From JBHHUI01 sp965248775 (GTDB lineage: Bacteria > Chloroflexota > Anaerolineae > Anaerolineales > JBHHUI01), in NCBI GenBank assembly GCA_965248775.1, contig OZ252150.1:310001-374000 (forward strand): a stretch of 64,000 nucleotides of DNA. Direction: 5' to 3'. Shown here one piece after another: positions 1 through 8,852 of the stretch; position 1 is the first letter of the stretch, and each line of letters starts with the position of its first letter. The notes under the pieces are model-generated. The model had not been told where the DNA came from and ran no database searches. It was given only the letters and a program-made list of their open reading frames with translations. Position numbers and translations under genes: made by a program.

Positions 1-843
1 AGCGGCGAAATCATCCGCCGCGCTCTCGGATTGATGGCTGTAACCGGGGCGGGCGTGTTGCTTTACTTCCTGGCGGCGCGGAATGATGCGGTGCTCACAG
101 CCTGGACGGTACAAAATGTCACCCCATCGCCACCCGTGTGGGCGTATCTGCTCGGCTTCGGATTGCTACTTCCGTTGGCAGGTTTTTCACTTTGGGAGAA
201 ACGCCAAAGTGATTCGCCGTTGCCGTGGGTATTGGCAGGTTGGTTGTTCGGCGTTGCGATGTTACTCTATTTTCCCCATCCACTGCAACGCCGCTTTGTG
301 GGAGGGGTGGGCGTACCCCTCGGCATCCTCGCCGGACTCGGGTTTGCGCGCATCATTCTACAGACAAATGGAATGCGGCGGTTGGCCGCCTTGCTGCTGT
401 TAATGTTATTTATACTGCCAACAAATTTACTGCTTGTGGGTGTGCTTTCTTTGGCCCCCGAACGTGGCGATGAATTTGTCTACCTCACGCGAGGGGAGCT
501 GCAAAGTCTCCACTGGCTGGGCACGAATGTTTCAGCATCCGACGTTGTACTGGCTTCGACGGAGCTTGGGAACTTCATTCCGGCCTATGCCGCTGCCCGC
601 GTGGTGTACGGACATCCCTTTGAAACGATTGATGCGCCGACTCGCGAGCCTTTGGTCAACTCATTTTTCGCGGGGCAACTTTCGTCTGCCGAAGCAGAGG
701 CACTTCTGACAGATTTTGGTGTGACGTATATTTTTAATGGTCCACGCGAACGAGTTACGGATGTAGATGCTTGGTTGCCGCCTTCCGCAGTTCCGGTTTA
801 CTCTGCTGATGGCACGACTATCTATATGCTTACTCCTGGCTAG
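1..843 (+). CDS. C-terminal part of a polytopic membrane protein (GT-C-like), cut by window start
   Basis: The reading frame is already open at base 1, so the N-terminus lies outside the window; 280 residues are visible. The visible part has about five hydrophobic segments (roughly residues 8-25, 45-65, 70-90, 98-118 and 122-148), then a soluble tail of about 130 residues. The LQRR motif just before the fourth segment also occurs at the same place in the protein encoded at 3009-4649, and both end in a similar extracytoplasmic-type tail, so the two are probably paralogues. Multi-spanning proteins with a soluble C-terminal domain are typical of GT-C glycosyltransferases, but no catalytic motif is visible in this fragment, so the function is not assigned. 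Confidence 0.75.
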   Translation, partial: SGEIIRRALGLMAVTGAGVLLYFLAARNDAVLTAWTVQNVTPSPPVWAYLLGFGLLLPLAGFSLWEKRQSDSPLPWVLAGWLFGVAMLLYFPHPLQRRFVGGVGVPLGILAGLGFARIILQTNGMRRLAALLLLMLFILPTNLLLVGVLSLAPERGDEFVYLTRGELQSLHWLGTNVSASDVVLASTELGNFIPAYAAARVVYGHPFETIDAPTREPLVNSFFAGQLSSAEAEALLTDFGVTYIFNGPRERVTDVDAWLPPSAVPVYSADGTTIYMLTPG

Positions 844-3016
844 AACAGTTTCCCTCTCATTGTCTCGATTAACCTTAAACCGCTTCCCGGACTCACGTTG
901 GATATGGCTCGGCCTGATTCTCGCCGTCATCGCCATTGCCAGTAAAGTGGTTGTTGCTGCGGCTGGCGTTCCCTTCCCTCCCCAGTCCGAATTTTCTGAC
1001 ATCGCACTCTCGCATTGGCCGCATGCGGAGTTTCTGCGTCAAAGTTTGCTCGTCCACCGCCAACTGCCACTTTGGAATCCGACTTTGCTCGGGGGGCAAC
1101 CCTTCGCGGCCGATCCCCTGGCCGGATTATGGTATCCACCAAATTGGCTGTTGCTGCTTCTGCCGCTCCCGTTTGGTTTCAATCTGCTCTTCTTGCTGCA
1201 TCTCTTCCTGGCGGGATGGGGGATGTATGCTTGGCTCCGCAATACGCGCCATTCGCCTCCAGCAGCATTCCTTGGCGCACTCATTGTTTTGGGTATGCCC
1301 AAATTGATCGCTCATTATGGAGCAGGACATTTTGGATTGGTGTCTGCAGTTACATTGACTCCATGGGCGCTTATGGCGACGAGGTGGGCGACAAGCAGTC
1401 GGGGGGCGGTACGCCTGGGTGCTGTGCTCGCGCTGATCTTTCTCGCCGACGTGCGCTGGTGTGCATATGTCCTCGTTTTGGTAGGTGCATACTGGATTTT
1501 AAACAATCGTTTTCGCAAGGGCATACATTCCACTGGAGCAGCGCAATTCCGAATTGTGCTTTGGACCGTATCGATCTTCTTGTTGTCCACGGCTGTGCTC
1601 TGGTTGCCATTGCTCGAATTTGTCACCAAATCCATTCGGGGCTCATTAAGTCTGGAACAGGCCAATGTCTTTGCGCTCGGAGTCCGCGATCTGCTCGGCA
1701 TATTGCTGCCGAATTTCGGTGGGCACCACGAGTTGATGACGTATCTTGGTTGGACGGTTGTGGTGTTCGCAGTCCTGGGTGCGTTGTCTGGAATTCGCTC
1801 ACGAGAAAAGAGCCTGCGTTTCTGGATACTTGTTGGAGGACTGGCAGGAATATGGGCACTTGGTCTGCAGGGGGGGATATTCCGCCTGGGCTTCGCTATT
1901 GTTCCAGGATTCTCCTTGCTGCGCGTGCCTTCGCGCGCGTGGTTTCTGGTGGGCCTGGCAGCAGCGCCTTTGGCGGCGGCCGGGCTCGACGAATTGCGTA
2001 AGCTTTCTTCGCGAAAGCTAGCTTTCGCCCGACTCGCGAGTGTTGCGGTCGCACTGTTCGGCTTCGGAGTGTCTCTAGGGGGCGCCTTATTAGGTGAAGA
2101 GCTACCGCTTCAATTTCTGTGGTTGGGAATTGTAGCCGCATTGACTTCCATTATTTTGATTTTCAGGCCGCGCTATGGCCATATTGCTTTGCTGCTTGTC
2201 GTACTGATTGATTATGCTGTTGTGAACGCTTCACTTGTCGAGACACGCGCTGCCCCGGAGTTGTTGGCGAAGAGCCGATCTGTTTTAGAGAATCTGCCCG
2301 TCACTGGATCAAAGCCAGTCGGGATCTATTCGCCTTCTTTCAGCATGCAGCCGGTTGCACTCGTTGAAGCCGGAGTATCACACCTGGAAGCGGCCAGTCC
2401 ATTGCATCTTGCTGTGACTCTGCCATTGCTCTCCCATGCAACCGGTGTTGTTATTGACGAATACACAGAAATCCTACCACCAGTGTCTGGTGTTCCGCGA
2501 ACAGCGAATGCAGGCGCGCTGCCGGCGGCGCAGGGGCTGGCCTATTTCAATGTGCGCTGGCTCGTGAGTGCGTTTGCGCTGCAGGCTGCCGAACTCGAAT
2601 TGTTGACCGAGGTTTCGGATTTACGCGTGTACAAAAACCGCGCTTATTTCGACCCGGCGTCATTGGAAGGAGGTGCAGGCAGTATCGATGTTCTGCAATG
2701 GTCGCCGAACAGGTTCGAATTGTTGGTAGCGGCGGAGGCACCGGCAACCCTCCGGATTGCTCAGATGCGTTATCCAGGTTGGCGTGTGTACGTTGATGAG
2801 CAACCGCGCGATCTTGCACCAACGCAGCCAATTACCTTTGACAGTGGAGAAGCGCTGCCGGATGCTCGTTTGGGCGTGGCCGTGCCCACTGGCGAAAGTA
2901 GAGTCGAGTTTGTGTTCCAACCCTGGACTGTTTACGGCGGACTCGTTCTTTCCCTGCTCGGCTGGGGTCTCGTTCTCCAGAGCGTTCTGCTTTCGTCAAA
3001 CAAGAAGCATGCATGA
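809..3016 (+). CDS. YfhO-like multi-spanning membrane protein
   Basis: A protein of about 735 residues with a dozen or so hydrophobic segments and a soluble C-terminal domain of about 170 residues near the end, followed by a last membrane segment. The N-terminal layout (membrane helix, then a luminal loop with WPHAEFLRQSL and PLWNP, then a PPNW motif) matches the YfhO family, membrane proteins linked to glycosylation of lipoteichoic acid and other surface polymers in Firmicutes. The ATG at 809 overlaps the previous gene by 35 bp; a TTG at 860 would avoid the overlap and is a real alternative. No clear Shine-Dalgarno is seen for either. The 3' end overlaps the next start by 8 bp, suggesting translational coupling. 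Paralogue of 4636-6969. Confidence 0.8.
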   Translation: MARLSICLLLARTVSLSLSRLTLNRFPDSRWIWLGLILAVIAIASKVVVAAAGVPFPPQSEFSDIALSHWPHAEFLRQSLLVHRQLPLWNPTLLGGQPFAADPLAGLWYPPNWLLLLLPLPFGFNLLFLLHLFLAGWGMYAWLRNTRHSPPAAFLGALIVLGMPKLIAHYGAGHFGLVSAVTLTPWALMATRWATSSRGAVRLGAVLALIFLADVRWCAYVLVLVGAYWILNNRFRKGIHSTGAAQFRIVLWTVSIFLLSTAVLWLPLLEFVTKSIRGSLSLEQANVFALGVRDLLGILLPNFGGHHELMTYLGWTVVVFAVLGALSGIRSREKSLRFWILVGGLAGIWALGLQGGIFRLGFAIVPGFSLLRVPSRAWFLVGLAAAPLAAAGLDELRKLSSRKLAFARLASVAVALFGFGVSLGGALLGEELPLQFLWLGIVAALTSIILIFRPRYGHIALLLVVLIDYAVVNASLVETRAAPELLAKSRSVLENLPVTGSKPVGIYSPSFSMQPVALVEAGVSHLEAASPLHLAVTLPLLSHATGVVIDEYTEILPPVSGVPRTANAGALPAAQGLAYFNVRWLVSAFALQAAELELLTEVSDLRVYKNRAYFDPASLEGGAGSIDVLQWSPNRFELLVAAEAPATLRIAQMRYPGWRVYVDEQPRDLAPTQPITFDSGEALPDARLGVAVPTGESRVEFVFQPWTVYGGLVLSLLGWGLVLQSVLLSSNKKHA

Positions 3017-4649
3017 TCGCACCCAACCCATTGGCAATGTCGCCCTCCTCGAGTGGCGTTGGGCCGTTCTGTTTTCCGTATTCGCGCTGGCGCTCACCTC
3101 CGTTCCGTATCTGGTCGGCTTTGCCGCCGCGGGAGATGGCTGGCAATTCAGTGGCTTTGTGTTTGGTGTGGAAGATGGCAATTCGTATATCGCCAAGATG
3201 CTGCGCGGTGCACACGGCGCCTGGCTCTTCCAACTCTCCTATAGCACCGAAGCGCATCCAGCGGCACTGATGTTTCTGTTCCATATTCTACTCGGCAAGC
3301 TGGCTGGATCACTCGTTGGGACGCAAGACGTGCTCCGGCTACATACTACCCTGATGTTGGCATATCACCTCGCGCGAGTCGGTGTCGGCATTGCCTTGCT
3401 GCTTGTCTCGTATCGCTTTTTAGCAGAATTTCTGCAGTCTGTACGATTACGACGGATCGGGTTGGTTCTGGTTGCATTTGGTGGTGGGCTGGGCTGGGTC
3501 CTCGTTCTCATGCGAGCACAAACCCTGCCTTTGGACTTTTATTCACCCGAAGCGTTTACGTTCCTGACACTGTATGGCTTACCGCACCTGGCGGCGGCGC
3601 GTGCCCTGTGGCTCGCTGCTCTACTTTTGTTCTGGTCGAGTGTGCGAACCAAAAGGTTGCGGCTCGCTTGGGGGGCGGGCGGCCTCTGGTTGGGCGTTGC
3701 TCTCATCCAACCTTTTTACGTCGCATTGCTGTATGTATTACTTGCATTGCACGTTGGTTTTTTATGGCTGCGCACGTTTACCCAAAAAAATTTGAAGAAG
3801 CGCCGGCTCGCCGTGAGGGCCTTTAAATTCGGGATCATCGCGAGTCTGCCTTCGTTGCCGATCGTACTTTATACCGTCCTTCTCTTTCAGAGCGATCCTG
3901 TTTATCAACAATGGTCCAATCAAAACCTGATTCTTTCACCACCGCCGCTTGACTTCGTGATTGGGTGGGGATTGCTGGTCCTGCCAGCGCTGTTTGGATT
4001 GCGCCTGCTGCGCCGTCGGAATGCACTGGTCTGGGGTTGGGTAGTAGTTTGGCTGCTCGTACTCCCATTCCTTCTTTATGCACCATTCAATTTACAAAGG
4101 CGCACTTCGGAAGCGATCCAGTTGCCCCTGATCGGGTTGGCATTGCTCGGAATATCCATTGGCGGGAGGCGTTACAGAAACGTTCGTAAGCGGTGGGGGC
4201 CGTTGCTGTTGCTGGCGATGCTGCTGCCGAGCTCCGCCTTGTTGCTCATTGGTGGGACGCTCGCGGTCTATCGTCCATCGGAGCCATTATTTATTCGCCA
4301 ATCGCAGGCGGATGTTTTCGCCTGTATTGCGAATACTCTTCCAACAGGTTCAACTGTGCTGGCGCGTTATGAGATTGGCAATCCGCTTCCGGCATATGCG
4401 TCGCTGGTTTCATTTATTGGACATGGTCCAGAAACAGTGTTCCTCGCAGAGAAACGTAATGCTGTCGAGAAATTTTTCGACATCGATTCGTCATCTGGTG
4501 AGCGCATCGTTTGGTGGCATGAAAATGGCTCGCCTGCGCTTGTTACGAGTAGATTGGCGAGTGGGATAGATCTATCACACGAAGATTACGAGTTGCACTG
4601 GCGATCTATTTGTATGAATCAAGATTTTGCCGCCTATGCTGCGCGCTAA
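3009..4649 (+). CDS. Multi-spanning membrane protein, paralogue of the first gene
   Basis: Starts at the ATG at 3009 (MHDRTQPIGN), inside the stop region of the previous gene (8-bp overlap), giving 546 residues. An upstream in-frame extension is open but would lie inside the preceding gene and is unlikely. About ten membrane segments are followed by a soluble C-terminal tail of about 130 residues. It shares an LQRR motif and general layout with the protein at 1-843. Conserved-looking positions include an acidic loop after the first helix (FGVEDGNSYIAKM), a place where GT-C enzymes often carry catalytic acids, so a sugar transferase role is possible but not proven. It belongs to the same operon as its neighbours. 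Confidence 0.78.
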   Translation: MHDRTQPIGNVALLEWRWAVLFSVFALALTSVPYLVGFAAAGDGWQFSGFVFGVEDGNSYIAKMLRGAHGAWLFQLSYSTEAHPAALMFLFHILLGKLAGSLVGTQDVLRLHTTLMLAYHLARVGVGIALLLVSYRFLAEFLQSVRLRRIGLVLVAFGGGLGWVLVLMRAQTLPLDFYSPEAFTFLTLYGLPHLAAARALWLAALLLFWSSVRTKRLRLAWGAGGLWLGVALIQPFYVALLYVLLALHVGFLWLRTFTQKNLKKRRLAVRAFKFGIIASLPSLPIVLYTVLLFQSDPVYQQWSNQNLILSPPPLDFVIGWGLLVLPALFGLRLLRRRNALVWGWVVVWLLVLPFLLYAPFNLQRRTSEAIQLPLIGLALLGISIGGRRYRNVRKRWGPLLLLAMLLPSSALLLIGGTLAVYRPSEPLFIRQSQADVFACIANTLPTGSTVLARYEIGNPLPAYASLVSFIGHGPETVFLAEKRNAVEKFFDIDSSSGERIVWWHENGSPALVTSRLASGIDLSHEDYELHWRSICMNQDFAAYAAR

Positions 4650-6969
4650 GGCGTTCGTATTAAGGAACTGGCCGGAGCTCTTGGTCTCGCTCTGGCCACT
4701 GCTGTATTTTTGGCCGCTTGTGCTTGGAACACACCGATTGTTCTGGGGCTTACCTCTGTTGCAATTTGTTCCCTGGCGTGTACTCGTCCGCGACGCGCTC
4801 TTAGCCGGCCATTTACCGCTCTGGACGGACGCACTGGGGATGGGCGCGCCGCTGTTGGCAAACCTACAATCGGCTGTTTTTTATCCGCCCAATTTTCTGG
4901 CACTGCTGCTGCCGCCTGACTATGTCGTCGGCCTGCTGGCCGTTTTACATCTCAGCTTCGGCGGGTTGGGCATGGTGCGACTGGCGCGCCATTTGGGCCT
5001 GCCCCCCTTTGCAGCTGCCATTGCCGGGCTGGCCTTTGGATTCTCCGACTATTTCGTAGCCCGTCTCTGGTTTATCACGATCAACAACGCCGCAGCCTGG
5101 TTGCCGTGGCTGGTCTTGGCCGCCGACAAAACTGTGCGCGGGAATAAGCACGCGCCCCTCTGGCTGGCTATGCTTCTAGCCCTGCAGATACTGGCCGGAC
5201 ATGCACAGACGACCTTTTACACGCTCTTGCTGGTGGGCGTCTGGGGATGCTGGCGGGCTTGGCAACTACGCAAGGGGCGGGGCTTGCTGACGTTGGCATT
5301 CGCGGGCGCGCTCGGATTTCTGCTCGTTGTGGTGCAGTTGCTGCCTACTGCAGAATACCTGCTGCAATCGCAACGTTCATCCGCGATCGGATACGAATTT
5401 GCTACAACCTATTCGCTCTGGCCGTGGCGTTTGCTTTCATTTCTGGCACCCACTTTTTTCGGACATCCGGCCGAGGGTAATTTCTGGGCGTATCCCACTT
5501 ACTGGGAGGACGCCGCCTACATTGGAATGCTGCCGCTTGCACTGGCAATTTATGCTTTCCTGCGAGGGAGGAAAAATGATAATCGCTCGCTGGTGATCTT
5601 TCTGTTTGGTGTTGGCCTTGTTTCTGTTCTTCTCGCTCTGGGAAAGTTTGCGCCGTTCTTCCCATTTCTATATCGCTACGTGCCGGGCTTTGATATGTTC
5701 CAGGCACCGGCGCGCATGCTGCTACTGTATGTATTCTCGCTGAGTCTGCTGGCCGGGTTCGGTGTTGAGATGCTGCGCCTCTCGCTGCGCTTGCAATATT
5801 GGTCACGCTTGGGAATCGCCGCTGCCGGGTTGATCGTTCTCATAGGACTGTTGGGATGGATCGTTGCTTCTGGTGGAGGTGGTCTACTCGGGTTAAGTGC
5901 CTCTCAGGCAGAAAGCTTATTCACAGCCGGACGCGCCCTCACCATCGGAGGTGTACTAGGTTTTTCTGCCCTGCTGCTGCTTCTGCGCCAGCCCGCGCAG
6001 CGTTCTCCGCGTTGGATGGTCGTCACCCTTGGACTGCTCGTTGTCGACCTGGGACTGGCAGCGCGAAATCTGAACCCACTAGTTGATCCACGACTTTATT
6101 CTGCTACAAATCCGAGCGCCAGGACAGTCCGAAACGCAGTCGGAGACGGCCGAGTCTTTTATTTCGCCGCTGATGAATATCAGGTTCGCTTTGAACGGGT
6201 ATTTGTGTTGGACGATTTCGGCGGCAACGCTGTGGACAAATGGCTGCAAGCACGCGCCTGGTTGTTGCCAAACTTCGCCGTGTTGGATGGGATTAATTTT
6301 GCAAACAATTTCGATCCGTTACTTGCCGTGGCCTACAGTGATTTTATTGAAGCAGTGGAAACAGCCCCATTGCGTTCGCAAGAGAAGCTTTTGCAAATTG
6401 CGGGTGTAAGCGCGGTCGTTTCGCCTATCGCAAGACCCACCTGGGAGGCCATCTACGAAAACGGCGATCAGCGCATTTACAGAATCCCTGCCGGCCAAAG
6501 AGTGCGTTTTGTCCCGCAGGCGTGTACGCTCCCGAACAGCAGCGCTGCTTTTGCCTTGATGAATCGTCCAGAATTCGATCCCGACACACTCGTTGTGATT
6601 CAGACTCTGGTTGCTGTAGCTCCGGCCTGTAGCGAAGTAAGTATCGAGAATCGTTCGCCTTCGATCGCTGCTCTTCGATTACAGAAGATGGATGATCCAC
6701 ACCATATTTCGATTGAGATTGATACCCAAGAAGAGGGCTGGCTGGTTCTCGCGGACACATACTATCCCGGATGGGTGACGTTTTTGAATGGAGAACCTAT
6801 CGAACATTTCCGCGCGAATGGCTCCTTTCGGGCCGTTCCGGTACCAGCCGGGGAAAAGCAGATAGATTTCACTTATTCACCACGAAGTTTTAACATCGGT
6901 CTTGGCTTGAGTCTGCTCGCTATGGTGCTTTGGGTTGGCGGCTGGTTTCTGATGGCCCGGCGAGCATGA
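4636..6969 (+). CDS. YfhO family membrane protein
   Basis: Begins at the ATG at 4636 (MLRAKAFVLR), overlapping the previous gene by 14 bp; 777 residues. The N-terminal loop carries WRVLVRDALLAGHLPLW and YPPNF, the hallmarks of YfhO-type proteins, followed by about 12 membrane segments and a long C-terminal extracytoplasmic domain (about residues 480-750) with YYPGW, a motif common near the end of YfhO proteins, then a last membrane helix. Known YfhO proteins help decorate surface polymers with sugars carried on undecaprenyl phosphate. It ends in an ATGA overlap with the next gene. The family call is firm; the sugar and acceptor are unknown. Confidence 0.85.
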   Translation: MLRAKAFVLRNWPELLVSLWPLLYFWPLVLGTHRLFWGLPLLQFVPWRVLVRDALLAGHLPLWTDALGMGAPLLANLQSAVFYPPNFLALLLPPDYVVGLLAVLHLSFGGLGMVRLARHLGLPPFAAAIAGLAFGFSDYFVARLWFITINNAAAWLPWLVLAADKTVRGNKHAPLWLAMLLALQILAGHAQTTFYTLLLVGVWGCWRAWQLRKGRGLLTLAFAGALGFLLVVVQLLPTAEYLLQSQRSSAIGYEFATTYSLWPWRLLSFLAPTFFGHPAEGNFWAYPTYWEDAAYIGMLPLALAIYAFLRGRKNDNRSLVIFLFGVGLVSVLLALGKFAPFFPFLYRYVPGFDMFQAPARMLLLYVFSLSLLAGFGVEMLRLSLRLQYWSRLGIAAAGLIVLIGLLGWIVASGGGGLLGLSASQAESLFTAGRALTIGGVLGFSALLLLLRQPAQRSPRWMVVTLGLLVVDLGLAARNLNPLVDPRLYSATNPSARTVRNAVGDGRVFYFAADEYQVRFERVFVLDDFGGNAVDKWLQARAWLLPNFAVLDGINFANNFDPLLAVAYSDFIEAVETAPLRSQEKLLQIAGVSAVVSPIARPTWEAIYENGDQRIYRIPAGQRVRFVPQACTLPNSSAAFALMNRPEFDPDTLVVIQTLVAVAPACSEVSIENRSPSIAALRLQKMDDPHHISIEIDTQEEGWLVLADTYYPGWVTFLNGEPIEHFRANGSFRAVPVPAGEKQIDFTYSPRSFNIGLGLSLLAMVLWVGGWFLMARRA

Positions 6970-8063
6970 ACTTCCGTAACACTGCAGCCCGCACGCGACC
7001 CTGGCAGCTCGTCCTGCTTGTCATTCTCTTTTACAACGGATTCATCCTTGTTCAGAATGGATACGATCCGCTGGCGTTCGCCACGATTGGGACGCGTTTT
7101 GCAGAAGGTGATCCTTCGGGATCGGAAGGGTATGACGGCCAGTTTACTTTTTACATAGCGCGGGACTTGACTGCAGCCGAGCCATATTTAGACGTTCCCG
7201 CCTACCGTTTTCAGCGCATCTTGCTGCCCATTCTTGCGAGAATGATTTCCTTTGGGAACATCGCATTGATTCCTTGGACATTGATTGTGATCAACATCGG
7301 CGCGCAGACACTGGGAACGGTAATCATTGAAGGAATACTGTTACGTCTCGGTGTCAACCGGTGGTACGCGATAACGTATGGATTGTGGGCCGGGTTGATC
7401 CACGCTGTCCGGCTTGATCTGCACGAACCGCTCTCTTATGCACTGATACTTGGCGCGCTAGCAGCGCAATTACGAGAGCGACATGTGCTAGTAGCGCTGC
7501 TGTTTTTTCTGGCGGTATTTGCGAAAGAGACGGCGCTGGTCTTCGTATCGGCCTTTCTGGTTTGGGCGGGCATCAATCGTTATTGGCGAACGCTCCTCAC
7601 TATCTCAGGGATCGTCATTCTGCCTCATTTGATCTGGCAGGGCTGGCTTGCGCTCACATTCGGTGAAATCGGCCTCGGCAGTGGGGGCGCGCTGGCTACG
7701 CCATTCGAGATTATTCCTTTCATGGGATTGTTTCGCATTGGAAATACAAACTTGCTCGTGTTTCTACTCTTCATGATGTTCCTCGGGCCATTTTATATCC
7801 TGCCAGCTATTGTGGGAATTGTTGCTGCCCTGAGAAGGCTTTTCAGATCAGACTTATCTCTTTGGGTTTGGATACTGGGCGCCAATGCAGCCGTAATTCC
7901 GTTCACTCCATTTTCTACGTTTCGCGAGCCGTGGGCGATGTTGCGCTTTGGAACCGGGCTTGTCCTCGCCTGGCTGCTTTTCGCTGCGTATATACAATCG
8001 CACAAGGCCCTGCTCCGCACGACCTATTGGGTTTTCGCGCTGGTCTTTCTGCTCTCCGGATGA
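6966..8063 (+). CDS. Membrane protein resembling the AZOBR_p60025 cell-surface glycopolymer family
   Basis: The start ATG at 6966 overlaps the preceding stop (ATGA); 365 residues with about nine membrane segments. After the first helix there is a GYDGQF motif and, further on, RFQRILLP and FAKET; these match my recollection of a family annotated as AZOBR_p60025-type surface glycopolymer formation proteins, which look like GT-C transferases. The Asp of GYDGQF sits in the first extracytoplasmic loop, where GT-C enzymes place their catalytic acid. The position between YfhO-like proteins and a polyprenyl-phosphate mannose synthase supports a role in lipid-linked sugar transfer. The family call comes from motif memory only. 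Confidence 0.65.
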   Translation: MNFRNTAARTRPWQLVLLVILFYNGFILVQNGYDPLAFATIGTRFAEGDPSGSEGYDGQFTFYIARDLTAAEPYLDVPAYRFQRILLPILARMISFGNIALIPWTLIVINIGAQTLGTVIIEGILLRLGVNRWYAITYGLWAGLIHAVRLDLHEPLSYALILGALAAQLRERHVLVALLFFLAVFAKETALVFVSAFLVWAGINRYWRTLLTISGIVILPHLIWQGWLALTFGEIGLGSGGALATPFEIIPFMGLFRIGNTNLLVFLLFMMFLGPFYILPAIVGIVAALRRLFRSDLSLWVWILGANAAVIPFTPFSTFREPWAMLRFGTGLVLAWLLFAAYIQSHKALLRTTYWVFALVFLLSG

Positions 8064-8114
8064 GTGATATGATTGGCGCGCCGCGAACTTGCCCCCGGCA
8101 AGCCAACCTGCAAT

Positions 8115-8828
8115 TTGAATACCTACGTCATCATTCCCACTTACAACGAAGCAGATAACCTCACGCAATTGGTCGGGGAGATATTGGCGCTGCCCACTGC
8201 AGTTGGAGTGATCAATGTGGATGACAATTCACCGGATGGCACTGGCGATCTGGCGGATGCGCTGGCAGCGCAACATCCGGGCCGCGTTCTGGCCGTTCAT
8301 CGCTCCACTAAATTAGGCCTCGGGACAGCTTACCTGGCCGGGTTCGAACGTGCCTTTGATCTGGAGGCTGACTGTGTGATGACGATGGATGCCGATTTTT
8401 CACATCATCCGCGTTATATTCCGGCGATGGTGGAGAAGAGTGCCGCTGCAGATATGGTTATTGGTTCTCGCTATGTAACTGGGGGTGGCACAAGTAGGGT
8501 ACCGTTTCATCGGCGGGTGCTGAGTCGGGGGGCCAATATAACAGCGCGCTTAGTCACCGGCGTAAAAGCACGCGATGCGACCGCCGGATTTCGCCTGTAC
8601 CGGCGCGAAGTGCTCGAATCGATCGATCTTGAACGCATCTTCTCGTCCGGATATTCCTTTCTTATCGAGATAGCCTATCTGGTACAGCAACGCGGCTGGC
8701 GGATTGCCGAAGTGCCCATTGTATTCGAGGACCGCCGAGAAGGAACGACCAAGATTTCACGCCAGGAGATATTCCGCGCCTTGTACACAGTTGCCCGGCT
8801 GGGGTCTCGACGCATCCGTGGTCGTTGA
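8115..8828 (+). CDS. Polyprenyl(dolichyl)-phosphate mannose synthase-like GT2
   Basis: About 237 residues from the TTG at 8115 (MNTYVIIPTYNEADNL), where homologues usually begin; a further TTG at 8073 would add 14 residues. This is a GT2 glycosyltransferase: VIIPTYNEADN at the N-terminus binds the nucleotide sugar, DDNSPDGT and the DADFSHHP stretch hold the metal-binding acids, and GSRYVTGGGT and AGFRLYRRE are typical of DPM1. It would transfer mannose (or a related sugar) from GDP-mannose to a polyprenyl phosphate on the cytoplasmic face. No C-terminal membrane segments are present, so it is the short soluble DPM1 type. It would supply lipid-linked sugar to the GT-C/YfhO-like proteins around it. 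Confidence 0.88.
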   Translation: MNTYVIIPTYNEADNLTQLVGEILALPTAVGVINVDDNSPDGTGDLADALAAQHPGRVLAVHRSTKLGLGTAYLAGFERAFDLEADCVMTMDADFSHHPRYIPAMVEKSAAADMVIGSRYVTGGGTSRVPFHRRVLSRGANITARLVTGVKARDATAGFRLYRREVLESIDLERIFSSGYSFLIEIAYLVQQRGWRIAEVPIVFEDRREGTTKISRQEIFRALYTVARLGSRRIRGR

Positions 8829-8852
8829 GCTAACTCCTAAAGCTATTGGACA